Below the pieces are notes generated by a model. That model did not search any database, was not told the origin of the DNA, and saw only the letters and a list, made by a program, of their open reading frames with translations. A program made the position numbers and the translations under genes. A DNA stretch of 64,000 nt from an uncultured Lachnospiraceae bacterium (GTDB taxonomy: Bacteria > Bacillota > Clostridia > Lachnospirales > Lachnospiraceae): NCBI GenBank assembly GCA_934401915.1, contig CAKRSV010000006.1:62001-126000 (forward strand), written 5' to 3'. How positions within the stretch are numbered: the stretch's first letter is position 1; each line of letters begins with the position of its first letter. Below, in pieces: positions 54,058 through 63,406 of this stretch.

Positions 54058-55131
54058 ATGTCCAAAGAACTGATTCATTTGAATAACATCTCCAAGTCCT
54101 TTGACGGTCAGATGGTTCTGGATGAACTGAACCTTACAATACATGAAAACGAATTTGTTACCCTGCTCGGTCCAAGCGGCTGCGGCAAGACCACGACGCT
54201 CCGGATTCTGGGTGGATTTGCCAGCCCCGACAGCGGAAAGGTCATTTTCGACGGCAAGGACATTACCAACGTTCCGCCCAACAAGCGTCAGCTCAACACC
54301 GTATTTCAAAAGTATGCCCTTTTTACGCATATGACGATCGCGGAAAACATTGCCTTCGGATTAAAAATAAAGAAGAAATCCAAAAGCTACATAGATGATA
54401 AGATCCGCTATGCACTTAAGCTGGTCAATCTGGAGGGATACGAAAACCGTATGCCCGGCTCTCTGAGCGGCGGTCAGCAGCAGCGTATCGCGATCGCACG
54501 CGCGATCGTAAACGAGCCTAAGGTGCTCCTTCTGGATGAGCCGCTCGGCGCGCTGGATCTAAAGCTGCGTCAGGAGATGCAGTATGAGCTGATCCGTATG
54601 AAAAACGAGCTTGGCATCACCTTTGTCTATGTCACGCACGACCAGGAGGAAGCCCTCACGATGTCCGACACGATCGTCGTTATGAACCAGGGCTACATCC
54701 AGCAGATCGGCTCTCCGGAATCCATCTACAACGAGCCGGAGAACGCGTTTGTTGCCGACTTTATCGGGGACAGCAACATTATCCCTTCTATCATGCTCGA
54801 CGACAAGCTGGTAAGCATCCTCGGCGCCAAATTTGCCTGCGTAGACACAGGCTTTGGACACAACAAGCCGGTCGACGTCGTGATCCGTCCAGAGGATGTC
54901 GAACTGGTTGAACCGTCCGAAGGTGTGCTGCAGGGCGTTGTCACGCATCTGATCTTCAAGGGCGTTCACTACGAAATGGAAATTATGGCAGGCGGTTTCG
55001 AGTGGCTGGTACACTCTACTACCCTTTTCCCGGTTGGCAAGGAGGTTGGGATCAAGGTCGATCCTTTCAACATCCAGATCATGAACAAACCGGAGTCCGA
55101 AGACGAGGAGGCGGTTGTAATTGACATCTAA
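54058..55131 (+). CDS. potA: Spermidine/putrescine ABC transporter ATP-binding protein
   Basis: A 357-residue ATPase with Walker [10 protein letters not shown], the signature [14 protein letters not shown], Walker [12 protein letters not shown], the H-loop THDQEEA and a C-terminal TOBE domain ([16 protein letters not shown]). It powers uptake of polyamines with PotB, PotC and PotD. AGGAGG lies nine bases before the ATG. It ends with an acidic tail and overlaps potB. Confidence 0.96.
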   Translation: MSKELIHLNNISKSFDGQMVLDELNLTIHENEFVTLLGPSGCGKTTTLRILGGFASPDSGKVIFDGKDITNVPPNKRQLNTVFQKYALFTHMTIAENIAFGLKIKKKSKSYIDDKIRYALKLVNLEGYENRMPGSLSGGQQQRIAIARAIVNEPKVLLLDEPLGALDLKLRQEMQYELIRMKNELGITFVYVTHDQEEALTMSDTIVVMNQGYIQQIGSPESIYNEPENAFVADFIGDSNIIPSIMLDDKLVSILGAKFACVDTGFGHNKPVDVVIRPEDVELVEPSEGVLQGVVTHLIFKGVHYEMEIMAGGFEWLVHSTTLFPVGKEVGIKVDPFNIQIMNKPESEDEEAVVIDI

Positions 55132-55939
55132 GAGTAAATGGCTGTCTGCTCCTTACGCGCTGTGGTCGGTCGTGTTCATCCTTATTCCGCTTGGAATGAT
55201 CTTCTACTATGGACTGACCGATAAGACTGGAGCATTCACACTGGAAAACATCACGGCGATCGCATCGGCTGAGCACGCAAAGGCACTTTGGCTGTCTCTG
55301 CTCCTCTCCCTGATCAGCACGGTCATCTGTTTTCTTCTGGCCTACCCTCTTGCCATGATCCTGGCTAATATGAAGGTAAACCAGCACAGCTTTATCATTT
55401 TGATCTTTATCCTGCCGATGTGGATGAACTTTCTGCTTCGGACGCTCGCATGGCAGACGCTTCTGGAAAAGAGCGGCGTTATCAACAGCGTGCTTGCTTT
55501 CTTTCATCTGCCTGCGCTGAACATCATCAACACACCCTCTGCCATCATCCTTGGCATGGTATACAACTTTTTGCCCTTTATGGTGCTGCCGCTCTACAAT
55601 GCGCTGGCAAAGATCGATGAAAATATTATCAATGCGGCAAGGGATCTCGGCGCTGGAAACATTTATACCTTTTTCCGCATTATCCTTCCACTGACCGTAC
55701 CGGGTATCATCAGCGGCGTGACCATGGTATTTGTACCTGCGCTCACAACGTTCGTGATCAGCACCCTGCTCGGCGGAAGCAAGATCCTTCTGATCGGAAA
55801 TGTCATCGAGCAGGAGTTTACGCAGGCCGCCAACTGGCGTCTGGGCAGCGGTCTTTCCATTGTGCTGATGATCTTCATCATACTGAACATGATCGTATCT
55901 GCTGTTTTTGACAAAGACGGGGAGGGCTCGATGCTATGA
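55121..55939 (+). CDS. potB: Spermidine/putrescine ABC transporter permease
   Basis: A 272-residue membrane protein with six helices and the EAA-type loop ([26 protein letters not shown]) that docks to PotA. It begins with TTG at 55121 inside the end of potA, with GAGGAGG nine bases upstream. No better ATG or GTG exists nearby, so this is a rare start and probably coupled to potA translation. Confidence 0.94.
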   Translation: MTSKSKWLSAPYALWSVVFILIPLGMIFYYGLTDKTGAFTLENITAIASAEHAKALWLSLLLSLISTVICFLLAYPLAMILANMKVNQHSFIILIFILPMWMNFLLRTLAWQTLLEKSGVINSVLAFFHLPALNIINTPSAIILGMVYNFLPFMVLPLYNALAKIDENIINAARDLGAGNIYTFFRIILPLTVPGIISGVTMVFVPALTTFVISTLLGGSKILLIGNVIEQEFTQAANWRLGSGLSIVLMIFIILNMIVSAVFDKDGEGSML

Positions 55940-56721
55940 AAAACATTGCAAAAAAAATATACGTTGCCCTGATTTTTCTGTTCCTGTATGCGCCGATTGC
56001 CACGCTGATCGTCCTTTCGTTCAACGCGAGCAAGACCCGCGCAAAATGGGGCGGCTTTACCTTCAAATGGTACTCTTCCCTTGTGCAGAACCGCGAGATC
56101 ATGCAGGCGCTGTGGAATACGCTTCTGATCGCCTGTATTTCCTCTCTGGTTGCAACGATCATTGGAACGATCGCCTGTGTAGCGATGAGCGGTATGAAAC
56201 GCCGTTCCAGAACCGTGCTTATGGGCATTACCAATATTCCGATGCTGAACGCCGACATTGTGACGGGTATCTCGCTGATGCTGCTTTTTATCAGCTTCGG
56301 CTTCCGTTTTGGATTCGGAACAATCCTGCTCTCGCACATCACCTTCAATATTCCTTACGTGATCCTGAGTGTGATGCCGCGTATGAAGCAGCTTAACCCG
56401 AGCACCTACGAGGCGGCGCTGGATCTGGGAGCTTCACATACGACAGCCTTTTTTAAGGTGGTATTCCCCGATCTGCTCCCCGGTATCCTCTCCGGCTTTT
56501 TGATGGCGTTTACCATGTCGCTTGACGACTTCATCATCACGCACTTTACGAAAGGCGCAGGAATCGATACCTTGTCCACGAAGATCTATACGGAGGTGAA
56601 AAAGGGTATTAAACCTGAAATGTATGCCCTCTCGACGATCATCTTTGTCACTGTGCTGATCCTTCTTTTTCTGGTGAACTTCACACCGAGCGGAAAGAAG
56701 GAAAAGACAAACAACATATAA
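55936..56721 (+). CDS. potC: Spermidine/putrescine ABC transporter permease
   Basis: A 261-residue membrane protein with six helices and the EAA loop (EAALDLGASHTTAFFKVVFPDLLPGI). The family phrases FNASKTRAKWGGFTFKWY and MSLDDFIITHF are present. The ATG overlaps the potB stop by four bases (ATGA). Confidence 0.95.
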   Translation: MKNIAKKIYVALIFLFLYAPIATLIVLSFNASKTRAKWGGFTFKWYSSLVQNREIMQALWNTLLIACISSLVATIIGTIACVAMSGMKRRSRTVLMGITNIPMLNADIVTGISLMLLFISFGFRFGFGTILLSHITFNIPYVILSVMPRMKQLNPSTYEAALDLGASHTTAFFKVVFPDLLPGILSGFLMAFTMSLDDFIITHFTKGAGIDTLSTKIYTEVKKGIKPEMYALSTIIFVTVLILLFLVNFTPSGKKEKTNNI

Positions 56722-56783
56722 CCGGCTTCACGAAGTCCGAACGGACTCTGAACAGATATATATTTTTAGGAAAGAATGAGGAG

Positions 56784-57863
56784 ATGAAAATGAAAAAAGG
56801 AAATGTGAAAGCAGTCGCTGTCATCGCTATGGCGGCGGCATCCATGGCAGCACTGACGGGCTGCGGCTCTTCCGCAGGCGGGGAAAACGGCAAGGTCATC
56901 GTCTACAACTGGGGTGAATACATCGACCCGGAAACCATCAAAATGTTTGAGGAAGAAACCGGCATCGAGGTTGTCTATGATGAGTTTGAGACGAACGAGA
57001 TCATGTATCCCAAGGTAGAATCCGGCGCCGCAGAATACGATGTGGTATGCCCTTCCGACTACATGATCGACAAAATGATCCAGAACGGTCTTTTGCAGGA
57101 GCTGAACTATGACAATATCCCTAACGCCAAGAAAAACATCGGCGCACAGTACTATGAGCAGGCAAACGATTTTGATCCCGGCAACAAGTACGCAGTACCC
57201 TACTGTTGGGGAACAGTCGGTATCCTTTACAACAAGACGATGGTGGATGAGCCGATCACAAGCTGGGCGCAGCTCTGGGATGAAAAATACGCGGACAATA
57301 TCCTGATGCAGGATTCCGTAAGGGACGCCTTCATGGTAGCCGAAAAGCTGAACGGCTTTTCCATGAACACCGTGGATCCGACAGAACTGGAAACCGCAAA
57401 AAATGCGCTGATCGAGCAGAAGCCTCTGGTTCAGGCATACGTCATCGATCAGGTTCGTGACAAAATGATCGGCGGTGAAGCCGCTATCGGCGTCATCTAC
57501 TCCGGCGAGGCCATCTATACGCAGCGTGAAAACCCGGATCTGGAATATGTCATTCCGGAGGAAGGCACAAATGTCTGGATCGACTGCTGGTGTATCCTGA
57601 AGGATGCTCCGAACAAGGAAAATGCGGAGAAATTCATCGACTTTATGTGCCGCGGCGATATCGCAGAGAAGAATTTTGAGTACATCACCTACTCTACCCC
57701 GAACGACGCAGCCAGAGAGCTGATCGAGGACGAGGAAATCAAAAACTCGACCATCGCTTTCCCGGATCTGTCCCAGTACAACAATCTGGAGACATTTGTC
57801 TATCTCGGCGAGGATGGCGACGCTCTTTACAATGAGCTTTGGAAAGAGGTAAAGTCTAACTAA
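56784..57863 (+). CDS. potD: Spermidine/putrescine-binding lipoprotein
   Basis: A 359-residue extracellular binding protein with a lipoprotein signal (lipobox LTGC, Cys27). The mature part has VIVYNWGEYIDPETI, YDVVCPSDYMID, PYCWGTVGILYN and the polyamine-site residues in YSGEAIYTQ and WIDCWCIL. A terminator lies 26 bp after the stop. Confidence 0.96.
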   Translation: MKMKKGNVKAVAVIAMAAASMAALTGCGSSAGGENGKVIVYNWGEYIDPETIKMFEEETGIEVVYDEFETNEIMYPKVESGAAEYDVVCPSDYMIDKMIQNGLLQELNYDNIPNAKKNIGAQYYEQANDFDPGNKYAVPYCWGTVGILYNKTMVDEPITSWAQLWDEKYADNILMQDSVRDAFMVAEKLNGFSMNTVDPTELETAKNALIEQKPLVQAYVIDQVRDKMIGGEAAIGVIYSGEAIYTQRENPDLEYVIPEEGTNVWIDCWCILKDAPNKENAEKFIDFMCRGDIAEKNFEYITYSTPNDAARELIEDEEIKNSTIAFPDLSQYNNLETFVYLGEDGDALYNELWKEVKSN

Positions 57864-57888
57864 TATCAAAGCGAAACTCTATGACAGT

Positions 57889-57917
57889 AAAAGTCCCTCC
57901 GGATCCGGAGGGACTTT
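57889..57917. terminator. Bidirectional terminator between potD and the sensor kinase gene
   Basis: A near-perfect palindrome (AAAGTCCCTCCG and its complement around GATC) with A-rich and T-rich ends lies between two convergent genes. It can terminate both. Confidence 0.9.
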
Positions 57918-57931
57918 GCATTTTGTGTCAT

Positions 57932-60129
57932 TTAATCATTAATCGGATGGATCTTTTCTTCCGGCAGCCAACGCTCCAGGATCTCATCCAGCTTATCCTG
58001 TGAGATCGGCTTCGCAAGGAAATCGCTAAAGCCCATGGAAAGGTACTGCTCCTTCGCCCCGGAAATGGCATTGGCTGTCAGCATGATCACCGGCGTGTCC
58101 TTACATAGATTTTCATCCAGCTTCTTCATTCTCTCAAAAGTCTCTATTCCATCCATCTCCGGCATCATATGATCGAGAAAGATCAGATCGTACCGTTCCT
58201 TTCGGACGCAGTTCAGACATTCCCTGCCGCTTCCGATCGAATCGATCGACGGATTGATCTGCTTGAGCAGTCCACAGAATACTCTCCGGTTGACAAGATT
58301 GTCGTCCACCATAAGGATCCTTGCATCCGGCACGGTAAAGGTCGGCTGATAGTTTTTGTTCTGCCTTTTCTCTCCTGCCCACTTCGAAAAATCGCCGATC
58401 GGTTCTGCATGGATGATCTTCTGCTTTAATTCAAACCGGAAGGTGCTTCCCTTTTCATATTCGCTTTCCACCTGCAGCCCGCTGTCCATCAGTTCAAGAA
58501 GCCTGATGGTGATATTCATGCCAAGCCCGGTTCCCTCGATACTGCGGTTTTGGTTCTCCTCGATCCGTTCAAACGCTGAAAACAGACGCGGCATATCTTC
58601 CTTTTTAATGCCGATCCCGGTATCCCGCACCGTAAACTGAAGCAGTACGCTTTCCTCTTCTATTGTTCCATGTACTTCAAATGTGATCGATCCACGCTTT
58701 GTGTATTTGACTGCATTAGTCAATAAGTTAAGTAATACCTGACGCAGCCGGATGTCGTCGCCGTAAAGTCCCCATGGCAGATCCGGATCAATATCTGTTT
58801 TCAGTTTCAGCCCCTTCTCCTCCGTGCGCAGCAGCGTCATATTGATCAGATCATGCAAAAGGATGCGCAGATCATACTCTGCCGGAACAATCTCCATCTT
58901 ACCGGATTCGATCTTGGAAAAATCAAGAATATCGTTGATGATCCCCAGAAGCGTCTGCGCCGAGGAACGGATGTCCGCCGCGTTGCGGAGCGTGTCCTCC
59001 TCCTTGCTCTCACGCAGAATGATCTCATTCATGCCGAGCACCGCGTTGATCGGCGTACGGATCTCATGCGACATACGCGCCAGGAACTCTGATTTCGCCT
59101 GGTTTGCTTTTTCCGCATTGATCTTGAGCTGGCTCATCTGCTTGAGCTGCTCCCGGCTCTGCGTCACATCTACAAACACGATGGCATAACCTGCCAGAAC
59201 CCGGTTGTTCCACACCTTATTGGCGTGCACCTCATAACATCTGGCACGTTCAAGATATTCATGTTTATTTCCATTCACAATGATCCGCTCCAGATCGGTC
59301 GTCGGGATCCGAACGCCCTGTCTGAGCTGTTCTATCCCCGGAAACATCTCCATAGCCTTGTCATTCGCTTCAATGAAACAGCCGTAAGCATCCACGATCA
59401 GGACTGCCTCGTCCATCGTCTTGATAATGTTCTCATGCGCCATCGCTGTCAGGTCGAACACATGATAAATTATGATCACAACGCCAAAAGCCGCAATTCC
59501 AAATGCTACGCAGCCCGGAACGGCGTCAAATCCTTCCATCTTTCCAGACCAGTTGATCAGAATTCCCACAAGCGGCATAAAGGTTCCGAACCAAAGCATT
59601 ATAGATTCGTCTTTCTGATCCGGTCGCTCGTCGCGCACAGCGCTTTTCCTATAAAATGCAGACTGATAAGGATCTGCCCCAGGATCACCGCAGTAAAGAT
59701 ATAATACAAAAAGCCTCTATGTAAAATGACATGCGGGAAAATACCGCTGTCCGTAAATTCCACGGAAGTATAGTAAAAGGGGATCTTATCGTACATCCAA
59801 CAGCATACCAGCACTGTCGCATCCAGCAGAAAAAGAAAGGTCTGCAGCCAGCGTTTCACACGATGACCACAGTAGCGCGAAGTAAACAGGAGCAAAAAGG
59901 TTCCGATAAACGCGCCTCCCAGATATTCCGTCTTTACTGCCATCATCACTTCTTCCTGACTGGTCGACACCATCTCCTGCAGATAGCCAAAGTTCTGTAC
60001 ACCACTCAGGAAAGCGATGCAGAGCATGAGCTTGGAAAGCTCACCCTCCCGCTGTCGGATCATCAGCACGATGAATAAGGCGCAGGAAATCACCATTAGA
60101 ATTTGATATGTCAATAATATCTGATACAT
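57932..60129 (-). pseudogene. Hybrid sensor histidine kinase with 7TM sensor, split by a one-base frameshift
   Basis: The first frame (59599-60129, 176 residues) gives a seven-helix membrane sensor of the HisKA_7TM type. The second (57932-59638, 568 residues) completes the membrane region, then a PAS-like domain, HisKA (SHEIRTPINAVLG), HATPase (DTGIGIKKEDM, GTGLGMNI) and a receiver domain (LMVDDN, LIFLDHMMPEMDG with the acceptor Asp, LTANA, LAKPIS). Adding one base to the A4 run at 59653-59656 joins LHF to YRKSAVRDERPDQKDE and gives one protein of about 730 residues. The kinase part could still be made from the GTG at 59638 or by slippage. Confidence 0.8.
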
Positions 60130-60190
60130 AACATGCTCTCGTTTTCCGTCTTTTTAGTCCACACCCCATAATTGTTGTACTAATAATCTA

Positions 60191-60219
60191 ATACTACAGA
60201 ATAGTCTAACTATTGTCAA
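60191..60219 (-). promoter_or_regulatory. Promoter of the sensor kinase gene with palindrome in the spacer
   Basis: TTGACA (60219-60214), a 17-bp spacer and TAGTAT (60196-60191) lie on the minus strand. The palindrome AATAGT-N3-ACTATT (60200-60214) fills most of the spacer, an operator-like position. Confidence 0.75.
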
Positions 60220-60255
60220 GGTTGCAGCTTAATTAAATCTTTTAAGCCCCTTAAT

Positions 60256-60306
60256 ATAAAATAACAACCACTTTGCATAGATTACTACTAACGAAAAGTG
60301 GCTGTT
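60256..60306 (-). terminator. Terminator-like hairpin after the abi gene
   Basis: Arms AACAACCACTTT (60263-60274) and AAAGTGGCTGTT (60295-60306) pair with one G-U, around a 20-nt loop. On the minus strand ATTTTAT follows. It lies just past the abi stop. Confidence 0.65.
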
Positions 60307-60311
60307 TATTC

Positions 60312-61202
60312 TTACAAATTATTCTTCATAATTTCCAAGTAATTCTCCGGGAAACCAATCAAACTCAAATCAATATCACTTCTATATTCATCTACCACCG
60401 TTTCCACTGTCTGTACCAAAGATTTCTTACTCTCTTCATCCGGAAGCCTTTTTAGTAAAACCAGCGTGTACGCAAATAATGAATTATTCTTTATCTCCGG
60501 ATGTTTCCTCAAAAAGGTTGCTGTGAACTTTGCCGGAGGATTAAAATCCGTATTATACATTCTTGCTGCATGCGCACATTTATTTCGTAATACTGACAGA
60601 CAGTGCAGATGATTTTCCAATGTATCCTTACCCACTCCGACCATGCCGGCTATAGCATCCTTTTCTGAATAATACATAGAACTGTACAGCTTGGACATAT
60701 TAGAAAATGACATCAATTCCACGATAACCCACAGTGGCATTTTACTGGAATACTTTGTTTTATGATGCTTTACAATCAGACTGTCTTTATAATAATTCTG
60801 CTCTCTTCCAAAGGTCTCCATCACTTCTTTGTAACCTTTTTTATTATAAAAATTGTTTTCATCGTAATGCTGGTCATAAGGCGCATCTGTACATTTTGCG
60901 ATTGAAAATCCGTAGGCTATCTGTGTCCTATAATAAACCTCTGCTTTTTCAATATACCGACGAAATGTATCACGTAATATTTCATCCACTTTATAAAGAT
61001 GATACACCGTTTCAAATGTAGTTCCTTCTATATACTTGCTGCCGGAAGGGTCTTTCCTAAATTGCAAAGCATAACCTGTAAATCGATAATAGTTTACTTT
61101 CTTCAAAATATCCTTGGCTTCTTCTCTATCCGAAATAACCATCCCGTGTGCAATTAACTTATCCAACTGTTCATCGAAGGTCAATGGCTTTTTCAAATCC
61201 AT
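60312..61202 (-). CDS. Abi family protein (Abi_2, AbiD/AbiF-like HEPN ribonuclease candidate)
   Basis: A 296-residue protein from the ATG at 61202 (MDLKKPLTFDEQL), with AAGGAG seven bases upstream. The extension to 61319 would run through the RNA gene and is rejected. The Abi_2 features are LKKVNYYRFTGYALQF (about 33-48), the central YRTQIAYGFS, and the C-terminal SVLRNKCAHAARMYN with the HEPN motif R206-x4-H211, the usual RNase site. Abi proteins abort phage infection. AbiF-type members are found with a small RNA that restrains them, and one lies directly upstream here. Confidence 0.88.
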   Translation of the reverse strand: MDLKKPLTFDEQLDKLIAHGMVISDREEAKDILKKVNYYRFTGYALQFRKDPSGSKYIEGTTFETVYHLYKVDEILRDTFRRYIEKAEVYYRTQIAYGFSIAKCTDAPYDQHYDENNFYNKKGYKEVMETFGREQNYYKDSLIVKHHKTKYSSKMPLWVIVELMSFSNMSKLYSSMYYSEKDAIAGMVGVGKDTLENHLHCLSVLRNKCAHAARMYNTDFNPPAKFTATFLRKHPEIKNNSLFAYTLVLLKRLPDEESKKSLVQTVETVVDEYRSDIDLSLIGFPENYLEIMKNNL

Positions 61203-61220
61203 AAAATCACTCCTTAACGT

Positions 61221-61284
61221 AAAAAAGCTGAGCACAAGACTCAGCCTGGTCCCCAATGTCCAAAAGACTTCGGGCAACTCTGTT
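61221..61284 (-). ncRNA. abiF-type small RNA with intrinsic terminator, upstream of the abi gene
   Basis: A ~64-nt transcript is predicted from the promoter at 61291-61319. Its 5' part has a small GUC-UUUU-GGAC-type hairpin near 61252-61266 with CCC and GGGG segments on each side. The 3' end is a perfect GCTGAG/CTCAGC stem (61240-61245 with 61227-61232) followed by six T (61226-61221). The abi ribosome binding site starts about 10 nt further on. A conserved RNA in this place is known for abiF genes (abiF RNA motif). Assignment is from memory of that motif and from architecture, not from a covariance search. Confidence 0.75.
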
Positions 61285-61290
61285 ACATAT

Positions 61291-61319
61291 AGTATATTCA
61301 AAAGTACAGAAAAGTGCAA
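61291..61319 (-). promoter_or_regulatory. Promoter of the abiF-type RNA and abi gene
   Basis: TTGCAC (61319-61314), a 17-bp spacer and TATACT (61296-61291) lie on the minus strand. It is strong and placed so that transcription begins near 61284. Confidence 0.8.
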
Positions 61320-61435
61320 TAAATTTTATAATTTTTTATAGTAAATTATTAAAAAAATCAGCAATCCTCGTCTCTAAGTAGTCTATTACTACTAAGGAAG
61401 TATCCTAAAAGATTTTCCTGTAAAACCGGATTGAA

Positions 61436-61473
61436 CAAAAAAATGCCGTAACCCCTTGAGATTACGGCATTTT
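61436..61473 (-). terminator. Intrinsic terminator after the GGGtGRT gene
   Basis: A perfect 12-bp stem (61440-61451 with 61462-61473; AAAATGCCGTAA type) and a 10-nt loop are followed on the minus strand by further T. It separates the GGGtGRT pair from the abi module. The ~115 bp between it and the abi promoter are A/T-rich with no recognisable feature. Confidence 0.88.
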
Positions 61474-61517
61474 CAATGTTTTCTTATTGTCTATTTTTAG
61501 AACTTGCGGCAATTTCG

Positions 61518-62528
61518 TTAGAATTTGCCTGCTTTCGCTGCTTCCTCAATGGAAACTGCAACTGCAACGGTAGCACCTACCATCGGGTTGTTGCCCATAC
61601 CGATCAGACCCATCATCTCAACGTGAGCCGGTACGGAAGAGGAACCTGCGAACTGTGCATCGGAGTGCATACGTCCTAAGGTATCTGTGAAACCGTAGGA
61701 TGCAGGACCTGCAGCCATGTTATCGGGATGAAGTGTACGTCCTGTACCACCACCGGATGCTACGGAGAAGTACTTCTTGCCAGCTTCGATTCTTTCTTTC
61801 TTGTAAGTACCTGCTACCGGATGCTGGAATCTTGTCGGGTTTGTAGAGTTACCTGTGATGGAAACGTCTACATTCTCTTTCCACATGATCGCAACACCTT
61901 CCGGAACGGAGTTTGCACCATAGCAGTTTACTTTGGAACGAAGTCCCTCAGAGTAAGCAGTTCTGCTGATCTCCTTTACTTCGTTTGTATAAGGATCATA
62001 CTCTGTCTCAACAAAGGTAAATCCATTGATTCTGGAAATGATCTTTGCAGCGTCTTTTCCAAGACCGTTCAGGATAACTCTTAAGGGTTTCTGACGAACC
62101 TTGTTTGCCTTCTCTGCGATACCGATCGCGCCCTCTGCTGCTGCGAAGGACTCATGACCAGCCAGAAATGCGAAACAGTCTGTCTCTTCCTCAAGAAGCA
62201 TCTTTCCTAAGTTACCGTGACCAAGACCAACCTTACGGGTGTCTGCAACGGATCCGGGAATACAGAATGCCTGAAGACCTTCACCGATTGCTGCCGCAGC
62301 CTCAGATGCCTTCTTGCATCCCTTCTTGATTGCGATTGCAGCACCTACTGTATAAGCCCAGCAAGCGTTCTCGAAGCAGATAGGCTGAATCTTCTTAACC
62401 TGCTCATATACGTCAAGGCCAGCATCTTTTGTGATTTTCTCAGCTTCTTCGATAGAAGAAATGCCATAACTGTTTAATACGGAATTGATCTTGTCAATTC
62501 TTCTTTCATATGATTCAAATAAAGCCAT
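61518..62528 (-). CDS. GGGtGRT family protein
   Basis: A 336-residue protein carrying the namesake motif in VASGGGTGRTLHPDN (about residue 258-272). It also has the glycine-rich GLGHGNLGKML, the conserved cysteines in PICFENACWAY, and MMGLIGMGNNPMVGATVAVAVSIEEA at the C-terminus. The family's function is unknown; it nearly always sits beside the Fe-S scaffold gene, which here starts 31 bp upstream. Clean start (AGGAGG upstream) and terminator. Confidence 0.9.
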   Translation of the reverse strand: MALFESYERRIDKINSVLNSYGISSIEEAEKITKDAGLDVYEQVKKIQPICFENACWAYTVGAAIAIKKGCKKASEAAAAIGEGLQAFCIPGSVADTRKVGLGHGNLGKMLLEEETDCFAFLAGHESFAAAEGAIGIAEKANKVRQKPLRVILNGLGKDAAKIISRINGFTFVETEYDPYTNEVKEISRTAYSEGLRSKVNCYGANSVPEGVAIMWKENVDVSITGNSTNPTRFQHPVAGTYKKERIEAGKKYFSVASGGGTGRTLHPDNMAAGPASYGFTDTLGRMHSDAQFAGSSSVPAHVEMMGLIGMGNNPMVGATVAVAVSIEEAAKAGKF

Positions 62529-62558
62529 CTTATCTTTTCCTCCTGTTTCTTTTTCGGA

Positions 62559-63251
62559 CTACTCGCATCTGGGATCGATAATCTTAACAGCATCATCTAC
62601 ACGGCCATACTGACCACATGCCTTATCGTATGCTGTTTTCGGATCATCACCTTTTTTGATGAAGTCTGTCATTTTACCAAGGCTTACAAACTTGTAACCG
62701 ATAATCTCATCGTTTGCATCGAGTGCGATACCTGTAACATATCCTTCAGCCATTTCAAGGTAACGAGGACCTTTTTTCAGAGTACCATACATAGTACCAA
62801 CCTGGCTTCTTAAGCCTTTTCCTAAATCCTCCAGACCTGCACCGATCGGAAGTCCTTCCTCGGAGAAAGCAGACTGTGTACGACCATATACGATCTGTAA
62901 GAACAGCTCTCTCATTGCTGTGTTGATCGCGTCGCAGACAAGGTCTGTATTGAGCGCTTCCATAACAGTCAGACCCGGAAGGATCTCAGCTGCCATAGCT
63001 GCGGAGTGTGTCATACCGGAGCATCCGATCGTCTCAACCAGAGCTTCCTGAATGATACCCTCTTTTACATTCAGAGTCAGCTTACATGCGCCCTGCTGAG
63101 GAGCACACCAGCCGACACCGTGTGTCAAACCGGAAATATCTTTTACTTCTTTTGCCTGCACCCATTTTGCTTCTTCTGGGATAGGAGCACAGCCATGATG
63201 AACGCCCTGTGCTACTGTACACATTTCTTCAACTTCTTTTGAATAAATCAT
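62559..63251 (-). CDS. Iron-sulfur cluster assembly scaffold-like protein (NifU/IscU N-terminal family)
   Basis: A 230-residue protein from the ATG at 63251 (MIYSKEVEEMC), with AAAGGAG seven bases upstream. The IscU/NifU-like fold shows in LTLNVKEGIIQEALVETIGCSGMTHSAAMAAEIL, with cysteines in GWCAPQQGACKL and IGCSG as possible cluster ligands. It differs from housekeeping scaffolds in length and context, and pairs with the GGGtGRT gene downstream. Confidence 0.88.
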   Translation of the reverse strand: MIYSKEVEEMCTVAQGVHHGCAPIPEEAKWVQAKEVKDISGLTHGVGWCAPQQGACKLTLNVKEGIIQEALVETIGCSGMTHSAAMAAEILPGLTVMEALNTDLVCDAINTAMRELFLQIVYGRTQSAFSEEGLPIGAGLEDLGKGLRSQVGTMYGTLKKGPRYLEMAEGYVTGIALDANDEIIGYKFVSLGKMTDFIKKGDDPKTAYDKACGQYGRVDDAVKIIDPRCE

Positions 63252-63289
63252 GTGATAACTCCTTTCGATTATGTAGATATTATTTGCTA

Positions 63290-63308
63290 ACAGACCAGTG
63301 TAGTCTGT
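63290..63308. repeat. Inverted repeat upstream of the scaffold gene
   Basis: ACAGAC (63290-63295), seven bases and GTCTGT (63303-63308) form a palindrome about 40 bp upstream of the ATG at 63251. It could be an operator or a leader hairpin. No clear -35/-10 pair was seen nearby. Confidence 0.4.
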
Positions 63309-63341
63309 CATAACCGCTGTTCCTATTCTCTCATATTGTCG

Positions 63342-63373
63342 AAAAAAAATCTAGTCCCTAAGACTAGATTTTT
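63342..63373 (-). terminator. Intrinsic terminator after the ABC ATPase gene
   Basis: A perfect 12-bp stem (63345-63356 with 63362-63373; AAAAATCTAGTC type) and a 5-nt loop are followed on the minus strand by additional T. Confidence 0.88.
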
Positions 63374-63406
63374 CTTCTTGTTCTTTATTTTGTACGTTCT
63401 TTTTTT

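Noticed and set aside
56766..57869. 367-codon minus-strand frame opposite potD
   Set aside because: PotD has a lipobox, the conserved binding-protein motifs and operon position. The antisense frame is a shadow.
61203..61319. N-terminal extension of the abi protein up to 61319
   Set aside because: It would translate through a promoter, a structured RNA and its terminator; the ATG at 61202 has a proper ribosome binding site.
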